Below, piece after piece: positions 34,655-47,000 of a DNA stretch of 64,000 nucleotides (position 1 is its first letter; every line of letters begins with the position of its first letter). Under the pieces are notes generated by a model. The model was not told the origin of the DNA and did no database searches. It saw only the letters and a program-made list of their open reading frames with translations. Location: NCBI RefSeq assembly GCF_026212465.1, contig NC_080062.1, positions 2,004,001-2,068,000 on the forward strand, given 5' to 3'. A program made the position numbers and the translations under genes. The DNA comes from Amaranthus tricolor (lineage: Eukaryota > Streptophyta > Magnoliopsida > Caryophyllales > Amaranthaceae).

Positions 34655-37600
34655 TCAGCTCTGAGCAGCATTTTCAGTACTATGTTCATCTAACCAAGAT
34701 ATGATATCACCAAAAACTCTTTCAATTACATCGTCTGGCTCGCCTTCGAGAATGGCGTGATAAGAATCCTTGCACAGAAGCAGTTTTTTGTCCTTGCTGC
34801 TCGCCTTTTCATATAAAGCCTTGCTTACCGAGGGATTGGTCACTATATCAGCCTCTCCATGTAGGATCAAAAACGGCATTGAGACCTTTTCATACACAAC
34901 CAAGAATGAAAGTATGAGTAATTTAGTAGTGAATTTATGTGCCCTGAACTTAAACAGAAGATGCAAATTGTTTACTCCTAAATCGTAGAATGACAAGAAA
35001 ACATAATATTGGCCTGAATGAAAATGATCGGAGAAGAAGAATCTATTTAGACAACCATTGGAAATGATCTTTTGAATCACGTAGCTGACCCCAATTTTTG
35101 GGATTAAGGATTTGGCATTGTTTCGATGGGGCAAAGATTTATACTTCTTTGGTTTCAGATTATAACTGACTAAAGTAAAAAAAACTCATTAAATTAGGTG
35201 CATTTCATATTTATGTGAAGTTGCACATAACGTCTACTACCAAGGTTAATTAGATAACTTTTTTGTTAGTTTTATTATTCAAAAGGGTAAGGTTACGTAC
35301 ATCCGACCCTTCCAAACCCCACCATAGGTGGAAGCCACTTAAGGCGTTGGGGTAATGGAATGTGAAGGCTTTGGCAATGTTTTTGTGGTAATTGATAAGT
35401 TAATACCACCGTTTTGCGTTCAGATAGAAGCAGCTGATTAGAGCCGAAACTGTACAAAACGCCCGAGTTTAGCATCCTTTTTGGCCCAATCCAATAGAAC
35501 AAATCCCCCGTGCAGAAAGCATTGTTATTCAAACATTTCACTTAACCTGAAGTACCCGTGTGCCCTTGACACTCTGACATGGGTACCACACTTTCAATTT
35601 TGTGTGGTCGAGAAAAAATAGGCGTTAGCAAAATATTCAAATGGAAATTTTCTCCTTACTAGAGTGCGCCTTTTATCGACACAACACAAGCACACATATG
35701 GATAAATCAAATAGTTGTCCTAAAAGAAATCCTGCACAAGCTATTAAATTTCAGAAAACAAAAAGGCCAGGCAAAACCGAACAAGCAATTCATGCCAAAA
35801 ACCTTAACTCGTAAGTTTGTCATATCATAGTTGTCATCACGAAAAAAAAAATTTATGGCGGAGCGTACTTGTTATACGAAAATATCGGCATAACGGGATA
35901 ACAGAAATTACATACTTCCTCCAGCCGACTAGCGATTTCATCTGTTGTGCGAAGCATCTCAACAGCTGTCTTCAGTCGCGGTTTGTCTTTGTAAGCAATG
36001 ACATTATAGTTTGCCTGAGTTCAAGAATTAAACCAAAAACACGTCAACGAATTTGTGAAGAAGCACGGGAAGGGGGAGAGAAGGGAACCCTGCAAGACAA
36101 AACATGTACGAGTGCGACATTTCAACTTGAAAATCGAGAAGCAAAAATGTTGCTCTCTTGTCTTTGAATAATAGACCACTTTCCAAATTTAGTATCTTTT
36201 CATTTTGAGTTTAAGCAAGAATCATAAAGTATAACCCATTTAGGTACGGTAAAGATGTCAACATTAAAATAGTCGAGGTCCTGAGGACAATGGTAGTTAA
36301 ACCCAAAATGCTCTTGATTAGAGTGATGGCCTACAACTTCAAAACAAAAGGAGTGGCATTTTCTTGAATAGAATTGAAATGGACATATTCAGTATTCTAA
36401 GACGTTTTGTATTACAAGTTTATATTCATTAGACAACAAGCATGGTATTGTCCATTCTCGATAGAGCCAAAACAAATTGTACTTTTCTTTTTACGGAATA
36501 TAGAAACATGGCTCTTAAATCATTTACGTTTATTATTTATGTGAAGTTACTGATGATATTTGCAATCAAAAATCAGGGGTAAAAAATTATATCCGACAAC
36601 TTCAACCCCGACTATGAGATAGCCACTCGGCATTGAAGAAATGACATGTTATGAGTATGGTAATGAATTCAAAATGGAAGGGAAAAGCTAAAGATAAAGG
36701 AGCTAACCAGCTCTTTCTTCTCACGGAACGCAATATCAGCTAAATCTTTTTGTGGAACCATTTTCCATTTGGGAAAGACCTTGGCTAATGAAATTAGAAT
36801 TTGGGTCAATATAAAAGGAGGATACATATCATCTGCAATCTACAAAAAAGAAAGAACAAAAATCATCAATCATACATGTCGGAACGCTAAATAAATGCTG
36901 ATTCTTAAGGAAATTTCAGGAAAGGTGAGTACTTTGCACATGGGTGCCACAAGAACAGCACCGTTCCACGCCTTCGGCTGCTTTAGGTGAATCTTAAGAG
37001 CCACAGCCCCGCCCATTGACTGTCCAAACAGAAAGAAGGGGCGGTTGCGAAACTCTGGTTTTTCTGATACAGAAAACTATGCGGTCAGTAGCGTATCACC
37101 CAAAAATTCAGAAATTGACGATTTAGACATTTCATTGTCCATCCGTTTAAAACAGAAAAGGCGAGATCCTCAAATCAATAAGAAATGTATTCATAACTAC
37201 GATCAGTATATATGCTTCTGTATTGACTTATGATAAGGCATCTTTAAGGAGAAATAAATATAAACTTACAAACATGAATTCAAACATGTTGCATAAGAAT
37301 ATGATCCTCTTAACAGGACAATTATGCACAAAATAAAGATTTTATACAATGTTTTCACTTTTCTCCACCAAATGATAATCAATAGATGGAAGTAAAGAAA
37401 GAAGAATCAACCAAACTTTTATGCAATATTACTTTAAAAATAATTTGCGAATTACAGTATTAAAGTTTAGCACTTTTGCGAATTACAGCCTTAATGTTTA
37501 TGTTTTGAGAATACCACCAAAGTATCAAAGTCAACAGCATTCAGACCAAATCACAGAATTCCAACCATTTTGGTGGTTGGAATTTTAGGTTAAGTAGTCG

Positions 37601-40600
37601 GAATTTTGTGATTTGGCCTGAAAGTTGTAGACTTTGATACTTTGGTGGCTGTAATTCGCAAAAGTCTAAAACTTCAAGGTTGTAATTCGCAGATTATTCT
37701 TACTTTAAAACACTAGTGACAATGACAATGAAGATGAGAATGTTATCAATTTTTCTCCACTAAAATGACAATCAATGAATGAAAGACATGTCAAAAGGCT
37801 GAAAAAAGAAAGAATCAACAAAAAAGTTAGCAAAGTGACATAATTATTCTAAGCTAGCCCTTGAACTCATTTGAGAGGCCAGTGTGATACTACATGTCAA
37901 AATCATCCCATATTGTTGATAGCACTTTGTGTAGCTACCATTTCTTGCTCGTCAACTTCAACTTTTACGATACCAAAAGGTGAGAACAAATATGAGATGC
38001 AACATTTGCGCAAAACACTAAAATTTATCTAAAGATCAAACAAAAGATCGAGGCAATATATTGAGACTTGGAGATTGAATAGTCAAAGTGCAATATGTTT
38101 CATAATTACCTTTGATTTTGGAGTAGTGCTCAATCACATCATCCACGAGCTGATCAAAATTTTTAATATAGCCATGAAGACCATCAGAAAGGCCAAAACC
38201 GGGATAATCCATTGCACAAACTCCATATCCAGCTAGTGCTAACTTTCTAGCGATTCCTGCAAGCTAACAATTTAGAAAGATTGAGCATTTATCGTCAAGA
38301 TAACTTCTCTTTTTAACATGAAGCGAAGATGTGATAATAGTCGAAAAAACCCATAGGAAACAAGGTACTTGCCTTCAAAGAAAAATGTGCAAGTGTCTCC
38401 ATAACCATGACAAAAGCAAATCAATGCTTTTGGAGGAGATGACTCTGGAAGCCAAGATTTGTAGAAAATTTGCAAACCTCGTGAGTTCTTTTCATAACCC
38501 TGTTTCAAAAAACAGCCAAGTATCTTCACTTGTGTATAACATTGCTCGTAGAGTTGTAAATTAAAAAGAATATTCAACCAAGTGAGGGGATGCCACTTTT
38601 GAAACTCGAATTTAGAAGTACTTGCCACTAGCTTGAACTAATATAAACAGAAATCCAAGACCTTTTTCACAATCACACTTGCGTTGTCAAAAGTCAAGTT
38701 ACATGTAGCCACATATGCTAATCATGTACTATTGGAAACCATGAATAGCATAAGAGTTATGTAGAAAGACTATGAATAAGAGCATCATAAAGTGGAACAT
38801 ATGATAGTAGCTTCCATAGCGTTAAAGAAAAATGTTTGATAAATCTTCACTTAAATTGGATTCAAATCAACAATGAGCTTCATTTGTGTTTTAATTTTCA
38901 ATTGTTGGAAGTTGAGAAGAGAATCTTTGCAATCATGGGAAGAAACAGAAAGAAGCTAAACAAACAATCATTACCTCATCGATCTTCAAACCCTGAGTTG
39001 GAGCCTGAAGCACATCCAAAAAAAAAAAAAGAAAAATGTAATTAGCTAAGAGTTCTGTAAATCAACAGGCAAAAGAATAAACCTTCAATGTGGTAACGGA
39101 AAGTAATCAGGTTTAGAAACTAATAAACCAACAGTATTCAACATCATGAAAGGCCACTGTGATTGATAACGCAAATAGTTCGGGTACAAGTAGAACAAAT
39201 ACAATCGCCAAATACGCACTTCATCAAACGGGAAATCGTATTCCTAGCCACCTAGTATATTGACTACCGAGTTACAGTCGCAAATAACACAATAAATTAG
39301 ATCACACACAAGGATGCAGCTAAAAACTTGACACTAACAAGATTTCATATGTAATTATCTAATGAGCTATAGTGATTTATGTTTGACTCCTAAAATGAAT
39401 TAACCCAAAAAAATCCAATGTACCATTTCCATGAATCAAATGCAAAATGAGATTGTATTAACTTTAAGCAGCCTCGGAATGTGGGCTTGACTACCATTTT
39501 TACAATTGATAATCCAAATGCCTAAAAACAATCAAGCCAATGGTTGTCTTTTGTTTTGTTTTAATACAAATGTGTCCATTGGGGTTGTCAGGTTGATTTC
39601 GGGTAAGGTGTTTCGGGTCGGTATCGGGTCTTATGTCCACATTGATTTTTACATAACTATTTTTTTGTCGGTTATAAAGTCGGGTGAATATCGGGTCATC
39701 AAATCTATTTTGAACACCTCTAACTACAACAGTCAATGATTCCGGCAGAAATCAACCAAGTAAACAAACTACTTTCACTAATTTAGACCTTGAGCTACAT
39801 AAGTGATGAGGTAAACCAACTACTTGTGGTCCAAAAAACAATCACCTAACAACTCACAGGCCACACAGCTATAAATGCCACAAACTCCAAAGTCCAACCT
39901 TTTTCACCAAGTTGTTGTATATATTTACTCCACATTAATGTGTGTGTTTATGATACCATTACCCATACCTTCAACAACAACAACCTAAAAACATTCACCT
40001 ACATTTGAAACTAGTCTAGCATAGTGAAATGGTAGCTAGTCCAAGTACTTACTCATTTAGCTATTATTATTCAATTTTTCCATAGAAATCACAATCCCAT
40101 CAATTTTTATGCTCAATAAATATCATGTTTCCTCCTTAAAAAACACTCATTGTTTCTCAACTTCCCACTCTCATACTTAATTAGATAAATGATACTCCCA
40201 CCGTCCGGCTCATTTTGTATCAATTGTCAATTTGGTTCGTCTCATTCATTTTGCATCATTTCTATTTTTGGACAATGGCCCAACACTTTCTTTTAATCTC
40301 ATTCATACATTTTAACTCTCTTTTAACTTAATCCACGCAATTCATTATCTCTATTCATTTATTACCAATATCCACTTTTTTTCTTAAAAACACCCGTTTT
40401 CTCTTTGCTTCAAATCTGCTCGGACAGAGGGAGTATTCTATGTGTACCTTTAATTTTGCTTATACTTCACATTGACTATTTTAGATATGACTCTACCTCC
40501 AATACCCCATCTCTCTTGTAATAAACCTATATTTACTTCATTAACAACTACTTTTCCTGTTTTGTATACACCATTGGCAAACTACATTCTTATCACAATA

Positions 40601-41329
40601 TCCTAATTCCTAATCAACCATAAAAGTTAAACTTCAAAATTACACTTAACAAACATAATCCTTAATTCTTTTTCATGATTCTCCTAATTAGCAATCAAAA
40701 TTGAACTTCAAAAACAAAAACCCATGAAGTACTCTACTAAAGATTCCATCTTTCACTACAATATAATATAAAAAACTTCAATTAATCCACTAAAAACAAA
40801 GAAAATCAAACAACCCATGTAATCAATTCACTCCAAATCAAATACCCACCAAAAAAAAAAAGTAAAACAGAAAAGGGTAATGAGTAATGACCTTAAACAA
40901 GCAATGATCTATTGAAAGCTGAATCTTCTTAAAAGCTTCACGGGCATGGCGACGATTAGGAGCTTCATCCATATTAGCATCAATAATTTTCTTAAGATCA
41001 TCTGAAATCCCATTAATTTCAGAAGAAGGTGGAGAAAAAGACATTGATTTAGGTTCTCTTTTTTGTTTCTTCTTCTTCTCTACTTTATGATTGCTTCTTC
41101 CAGAACCAATGCAAAGGACGCAATTAAACCCTCTTCTTTGATTTCTGGCTAATCAACAAAAACCCAAATTTTATAAGTGAATAATATTGAAATGGAAAAA
41201 AAAAAAAAAAAAGATTGGATTTTTTTCTGATGTATGAACGGGTAATAAAAAAAGTAAAATGAAGATTAGAAAGTTAAATATACCATTATCATCATGTAGA
41301 GGATACGATTTTGCAAAATTCAACGCCAT
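34655..41329 (-). CDS. Monoacylglycerol-lipase-like hydrolase, probably plastid, 9 exons
   Basis: This is a serine hydrolase of the plant MAGL / caffeoylshikimate-esterase-like family (lysophospholipase-type); the exact substrate cannot be told from sequence. Minus-strand exons are 41329-41284, 41148-40892, 39004-38975, 38499-38373, 38256-38110, 37063-36933, 36839-36708, 36014-35916 and 34885-34655, giving 399 residues with phase kept throughout. Exon 3 is only 30 bp (APTQGLKIDE). Intron 4 uses a GC donor (GAAG/GCAAGT). The oxyanion loop is CFCHGYGDT (about 139-147), the nucleophile elbow is FGQSMGG with Ser218, Asp336 is in LHGEADIV, and His366 is in KDSYHAIL, so the triad is complete. About 50 basic, Ser-rich residues before MSFSPP suggest a transit peptide. 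Several MITEs sit in its introns. Confidence 0.9.
35283..35365 (+). repeat. SINE-like dispersed fragment (MAGL intron 8)
   Basis: AAGGTTACGTACATCCGACC, then GGTGGAAGCCACTTAAGGCG and TTGGGGTAATGGAATG. It matches 58,633-58,712 and, more loosely, 16,560-16,630 (PMI intron 2). Three dispersed copies suggest a small retroposon family. Confidence 0.55.
37440..37699. mobile_element. MITE with 11-bp target duplication in MAGL intron 5
   Basis: A 260-bp element is flanked by perfect TTACTTTAAAA repeats (37,429-37,439 and 37,700-37,710). The ends ATAATTTGCGAATTACAG and TTGTAATTCGCAGATTATTC are inverted, and the motif GCGAATTACA occurs twice near each end. Inner arms ACCACCAAAGTATCAAAGTC and GACTTTGATACTTTGGTGGC are also inverted, so the whole folds into a hairpin. 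The 9-11-bp duplication suggests a MULE-derived MITE. Confidence 0.85.
39570..39720 (+). mobile_element. AGGTGTTC-type MITE, copy 3 (MAGL intron 2)
   Basis: It contains TTGTCAGGTTGATTTCGGGT, GGGTCTTATGTCCACATTGA and a right end TTTTGAACACCTC, matching copies 1 and 2. The left end is diverged (GTGTCCATTGG). Confidence 0.65.
40195..40433. mobile_element. Stowaway MITE (MAGL intron 2)
   Basis: A 239-bp element starts CTCCCACCGTCCGGCTCA and ends TGCTCGGACAGAGGGAG, inverted terminal repeats flanked by TA on both sides (40,193-40,194 and 40,434-40,435). Confidence 0.85.
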
Positions 41330-42554
41330 TTTGGGAAAAATAATTATAAAAGTACTAATTTGTCTTATAATTAAATACGGATATGGAATGAATAATACTT
41401 TTGAATAAAATGACTTGAATGAGATCAAACGGTTGAAAATGGGGATACCAATGGTCAGAAATAGACGAAGGGTAAGAGTAAGACGCTTTTGCGTTGATTA
41501 CGTTGCTTTTGTTAGATGGACGATATTATTCATTGCAAGTATTCGACGTGTCACTATGAAATTTAGTAGAAAATAAAATTGCGTTAAAAAATAAGGTAAA
41601 AATAAGTGAGATTAAGTAGAAAATAAAATTGTAGACTTTGTAATGATCACGTTGCTTTTGGTTGATACGATGATAATATTTATTGCAAGTACTCCACGTG
41701 TTTAAGTGAAATTTATTGGAAATCCAAAATTGAGTTGAAAACTAAGACAAACATGAGAGAAATTTTAGTAGAAAACGAAATTGGGTTGAAAAATAAGTCT
41801 ATGATGATCACATTGCTTTCGTTTGATAAAAGTGGTAGAAAATGAGCAAGACCGAGGGAGTATCATGAAATGAGTCAACTCATGGGTCGTAATACTATTG
41901 TCGCAGAAATTCTTAATCAATCATCGTGATTTGTAAATCACCGCAAAAAAAAATAAATATTAATAAAGTAAACAAAACAAAAAAAATTAATTAAAATCCT
42001 AAAAGCCTCACCCTATTACATTTTTCCACATAAAGGTAATTTGCAAATATTACAAATTATTGTTATTTATTTAGACTATCTTCTATTATCGTACCTACTT
42101 ACACCTCTTGTATTAATATTTTGTAAAATTAACACATTATTTAATGAGACATTTAATTAAAACTAAATAGCTAGAACTATGAAATATACAAAATGATAGA
42201 CTAACGATGATAATTGGTACACCCTTTATTTGTAGAATTCTATGTCTTAGCTTGAATAAATAGTGCCTAAATATAATGTTCCACTTTTTTATTGAGTGGT
42301 TTAATTTGCCTAAGAATTGAAGGCTTCCCTTTCACATTTGAGAGTTGAGACAAGAATTTCTTTCTTTGTTTCTAACCACATAATATGTGAATGATTAATT
42401 GATCCCTTTCTTCTTACTTAAATGGATTCTTTAGCTTACACCTAAATAAAAAAAATCTATCTGAGGTCTTTATAATTATAAACGGTAAGTCCTTGTATGA
42501 GACCGTCTTACTGTGAGACGAGTCCATACAAGCAGCTTATTAGTAAAAAACATT
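41330..42554. other. MAGL promoter side and intergenic DNA
   Basis: The first few hundred bases upstream of 41,329 are the likely MAGL leader and promoter. AAATTTAGTAGAAAATAAAATTG-like blocks repeat at about 41,560-41,640 and 41,750-41,790, a loose direct repeat with CACGTG-type motifs nearby. No gene was seen. Confidence 0.45.
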
Positions 42555-42564
42555 AAAAAAATAA

Positions 42565-44027
42565 GGAAAAAAAGTGTTAAAAATACCTAATAAATTTTTT
42601 TTTTTCTAAAACATACCTAATAAAAAATTTTCTTTTCAAAAGAGTACCAAGTAATGGCCGGAGTTAAGTTTTTCGTTATCTTTTTTGTCCATCTTTAAAA
42701 AGTACCTAATAAATTTTTTTTCAAAAGAGTACCTAATAAAATTTTTCTTTTCAATAGAGTACCAAGAACACAACATAATTATCCAATACAAACACAACAT
42801 CATATATAACTCTTAGAACATCGTCTATAAAAAAGTTCACACATCATCCAATACAAACACAAAATAAGAGTATCATCCAACATAAACCTAGAGGTTCACA
42901 CAACTAAAGTTTCATAATTATCCAATACAAACACAAAATATGACAAATGTTTCAAACACAAAGAAAATTGAATTTTGCCCTTTATGTGCATGAAGCATAC
43001 TATGAGAGTACTTATGCAAAAACCTATGCTCTAACATTTCATGTAATGTCTGGTCACAGGCATTGACCAACTTCTCAATTGGATAAGCCTCTTCCTCCAC
43101 CTTTTAGAAATATGCTAGGAAGATCCACAAAAAACAAGCGAAAGCCTAAATTTGATGAGGGTAGAGATGGAAAGAAGAAGAAGAAGAATTTTGTTGAAAA
43201 GGACTTCAAGCAAAACAAGTGTGAGAACTGTGGAGGGCTTGGCCATTACAAGAAGACTTGCAAAAACCCAACCAAATCAAATGAGGCATTCATTAGTGCA
43301 ACACCAGTTAAAAGAGGAAGATCAAAAAAGCATTCTAGTATAACTTCACCAACTACATCATTTTCTCCTAAAACAACTCAAACTATAGCCAAAGCCCCTG
43401 AATTAGCTCACCCAGCAATTACAACAATCACCACAGCCATTCCAACTCCAACTAACAGTGCTGCCATTTCATTCACTACTAATTGTGGTTAACGAAGGGT
43501 TAAATATGTTGCAACTTGCAAGGAAGAAGAAGCCGAAAAAGTCTACACCAACACTAGGAAGTCAACAACAATCAAGCTATGTTAATGATGTAATACACCA
43601 AATTAGTCAAGTTTGAAACATTTGTCATAATTTGTTTTTGTATTGGATGATTATGAAATTTTAGTTGTGTGAACCTCTAGGTGTATGTTGGATGATGCTC
43701 TTATGTTATGTTTGTATTGGATGACGTGTGAACTTTTTTATAGATGATGTTATAAGAGTTATATATGATGTTGTGTTTGTATTGGATAATTATGTTGTGT
43801 TCTTGGTACTCTTTTGAAAAGAAAAATTTTATTAGGTACTCTTTTAAAAAAAAAAATTTATTAGGTACTTTTTAAAGATGGACAAAAAAGATAACAGAAA
43901 ACTTAACCCCAACCGTTACTTAGTACTCTTTTGAAAAGAAAATTTTTTATTAGGTATATTTTGGAAAAAAAAATTTATTAGGTACTTTTTTGATTTTTTT
44001 TTTATTAGGTACTTTTTGACATTTTTC
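42565..44027 (+). mobile_element. Non-autonomous MULE with about 390-bp terminal inverted repeats
   Basis: The left arm (42,565 to about 42,958) and right arm (about 43,612-44,027) are near-perfect reverse complements, including CCAATACAAACACAACATCA against TGATGTTGTGTTTGTATTGG and the repeated ACCTAATAAA blocks. The sequence AAAAAAATAA flanks both ends (42,555-42,564 and 44,028-44,037), compatible with the 9-10-bp duplication of Mutator-like elements, though it is low-complexity. The 650-bp interior carries a transposase C-terminal fragment. Confidence 0.85.
43079..43492 (+). pseudogene. MURA-type transposase C-terminal fragment
   Basis: The translated stretch has PPPFRNMLGRSTKNKRKPK, the proline/basic linker typical of the MuDR transposase tail, followed by a CCHC zinc knuckle CENCGGLGHYKKTC, then a Thr/Pro/Ser-rich end. 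The catalytic DDE domain and SWIM region are missing, and the sequence just upstream (42,960-43,080) still looks like transposase DNA read in another frame. It is a deletion remnant and not a working gene. Confidence 0.75.
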
Positions 44028-44037
44028 AAAAAAATAA

Positions 44038-47000
44038 TTAAATTTATATTGTACAGGAAAGCAGTTTTTTTAAAAAGAATTTGAGCTGACCAGTTGATAC
44101 CGTTTCATGGTGAGACGATTTCAATAAAGAATTAGTGAATAATAAAATATTGACAAAAATACAAAATAATTTTTAACATGCATTACAATTATTAATTAAC
44201 TTGAAAATGTCCATAAACATTTCTATAAAAATAAAATGAATCAAAGAAAAAAAATTAAATAAGTGAGGTGATATTCATATAAACTGATATCTTACGATGA
44301 GATTGTCTTTAATAAAAATTTGTGTCCTACCAATTGTTAAAGGCCAATAAACTCATTAAGATCCTAACTCGCTTAGTGGATAATTGGGCTTAACCCATTT
44401 TAAAATGGGGTAAATCCAGCCTTAAAAGGATCCTCCACCTTGTTAATTGTAACGGATTTAGAACCGACCCATTGAGTTTGGTCGGGACGTAGATCCGAAG
44501 AGGAGGAAGATGATCGGGTCAATGGGTTAAAAGTTGCTTAGTCATGGACAGCAAGGATCACACGCCGAATCCAAGCTTTTGACTTTATTAAGGGAAACAG
44601 GATGGGTCCCACTCATGTTCCCTCTGTCATTTGCGTCTGATTTCACTACTTTATTTAGACTAATCAAAGAGTATACAGCGTGCGGAGAACCGGGTATTAA
44701 TTTTAACAAAAAATATACTCACTCTTTTTTTAATGATCTATCCATTTATTTTTTTAACAATTTTCAAAGTAAATTTTAATTTTTAATATTTCTAAATATG
44801 CATTATAAAAAATTATAGAAAATATATAATAAAAAAATATACTTTAAGATAAATCTAATAAAATCTCACAGATATATTTTATCATCTATATATGTTTTAA
44901 AAATCTTATATTCTAAATGGTATGAACATTAGGAAACGGAGGTAGTAGGTGTATATTTCTTCCGTATTAAAATACTTGTAATATTTGATGTTTTACGTAG
45001 TCTAATACACTAATCTAATTTTTAATATCTCTAATTAGAAATAATGATTAAAAAATATAAAATTTGATGTTAATTATCTTTTGCATTGAGACGGATCAAA
45101 CAATATTCAACTTGACTATATTTTAACTTATAAACTAAAAACTAATCACAAATTAAGAGTAATGAATGAATAGTCACTACAATACAATTTGCTTTTAGTG
45201 AGATATATTTAGCGACAGTTAATCTAAATATTTCAACTTCAAATTTATAATAGTATATATAATGGATTTAGTAAATTTTATTAGACACTTAAGTAGCATA
45301 ATAAAATATCATATTAAAACTTGCTATAGCAATTCATCTGATAACTGGGTTTACTCTAGAAAATACCCCTCAAAGTTGAGATTATTCATGGTTAATCGAT
45401 AGGTAAAATTATTGTAGGAATATCATGAAAAGGTTGGATTATTATAGGGAATTTTTTTCTTTTTAATGCCACTAAATTCAATATCACGAAAAATAAAATT
45501 TATTGTGGTGTGATATTTACAGTTGTAATAGAGATATAAATGTTAATTGCACCTATTAACGCGTGACATAATAATAAATTTTAAATTTAAGTATATTTAA
45601 AATAATTAAATTGAAATTTATATAATCCTAAATTATAATTTTATATAGATTAATATTTAAAATTAAGTTATATTTTCATTATAAGTTCCTTAAAAAAGTT
45701 TATATACGATTTTATTTATAATAAATAAATACAACCAATCTATCAAAATAAGGTGTGTTTGATAAATAGTTTATTCATTAGCTTTTATATAATTATAATA
45801 ACTTACAATTTTTTTTCATTTTCATCGATAAGACAGCCTTTAAAGTATTTGATACTAAACACTTTAAGCCAATTAAAATACATTTACGTTAAAATTAAAA
45901 TCACTATTTAAAATTATTTTATTAACTTTTAACTTTTTTTCTCTAATAAACAAGTCAACCAACACCACCCAATAACCAAACAACTAAGTCATTTGTAAAA
46001 ATAACACAAACTAATTATTGAGAGATTATACAAACAATATTTGCACCGCACGGAGATCTGCAACTAAACTAGAATTTATTTACATGCTTAATTGCTTACC
46101 TGGCAACATTTGATTGGATAAATAAAAATGAGGAGGACATACAGTGTATTTAAGAGTAGTTTGACTGTCTTACGTTTTGTATGGGCTTTCATGGGTCTTT
46201 CCTCTATTATTTTATGTGGATATTATACTTTTTAGTCTCCTAAAACATAGTCAAGTGAAATCTTGTTCGATTCGTTTCATTATAAAAATTATTAGTATTA
46301 AATTTTTGTAATTTTTTATTATACATAATTAGAGATATTAAGGATTCGATTACTGCATTGGACTGCGTAAAAAAGCAAACATCGCAGGTAAATTGAAACA
46401 GAGGAATTATATAATTTTATCCTTTAAACTAATATATAGTGGGGGTGTTATGATATATAATAATTATCACTATTATAAAAAACAAAATAGGAGGATCATC
46501 ATCAAATTATAAATATTTTAAATTTGTGGTAATGCATATATATTGCCATTCCTTTTTATTTTAAATTTTAATTATATTTTCGTATATAATTTATGTAATA
46601 GCACAATTTGTTGTATGAGAAGGTTACACTACTGTAAAATATATTTTATAGATGAGATAAATAGTCAATTAGTGCTAATTATGATAATTCGAGTTTATTG
46701 CGTTAAACTTACAAGAGTAACTGTTAGGATAAACTATCTCTGTCTCATTTAAGGAAGTGCAAATAGTTGTGAAAGTTTTTCTTTACTTTATTGTTCATAA
46801 TAGTATTTAGAGCATATATACCCTTCTACTTTGAGATCGTGTGGTTAGAGATATCCAATTTGTGTTTGGGAGTCTCCATAGCTTCCTTGTTACTTGAGTT
46901 TTTCTTAGTGTTATCATGTTTTTTTCCTTTATTTCTAATAGTTTTGTCTCCAAGATTGTACTTTATTTGCGTTCTCTGTTTCGTTTTTTTTTTCCGTAGA

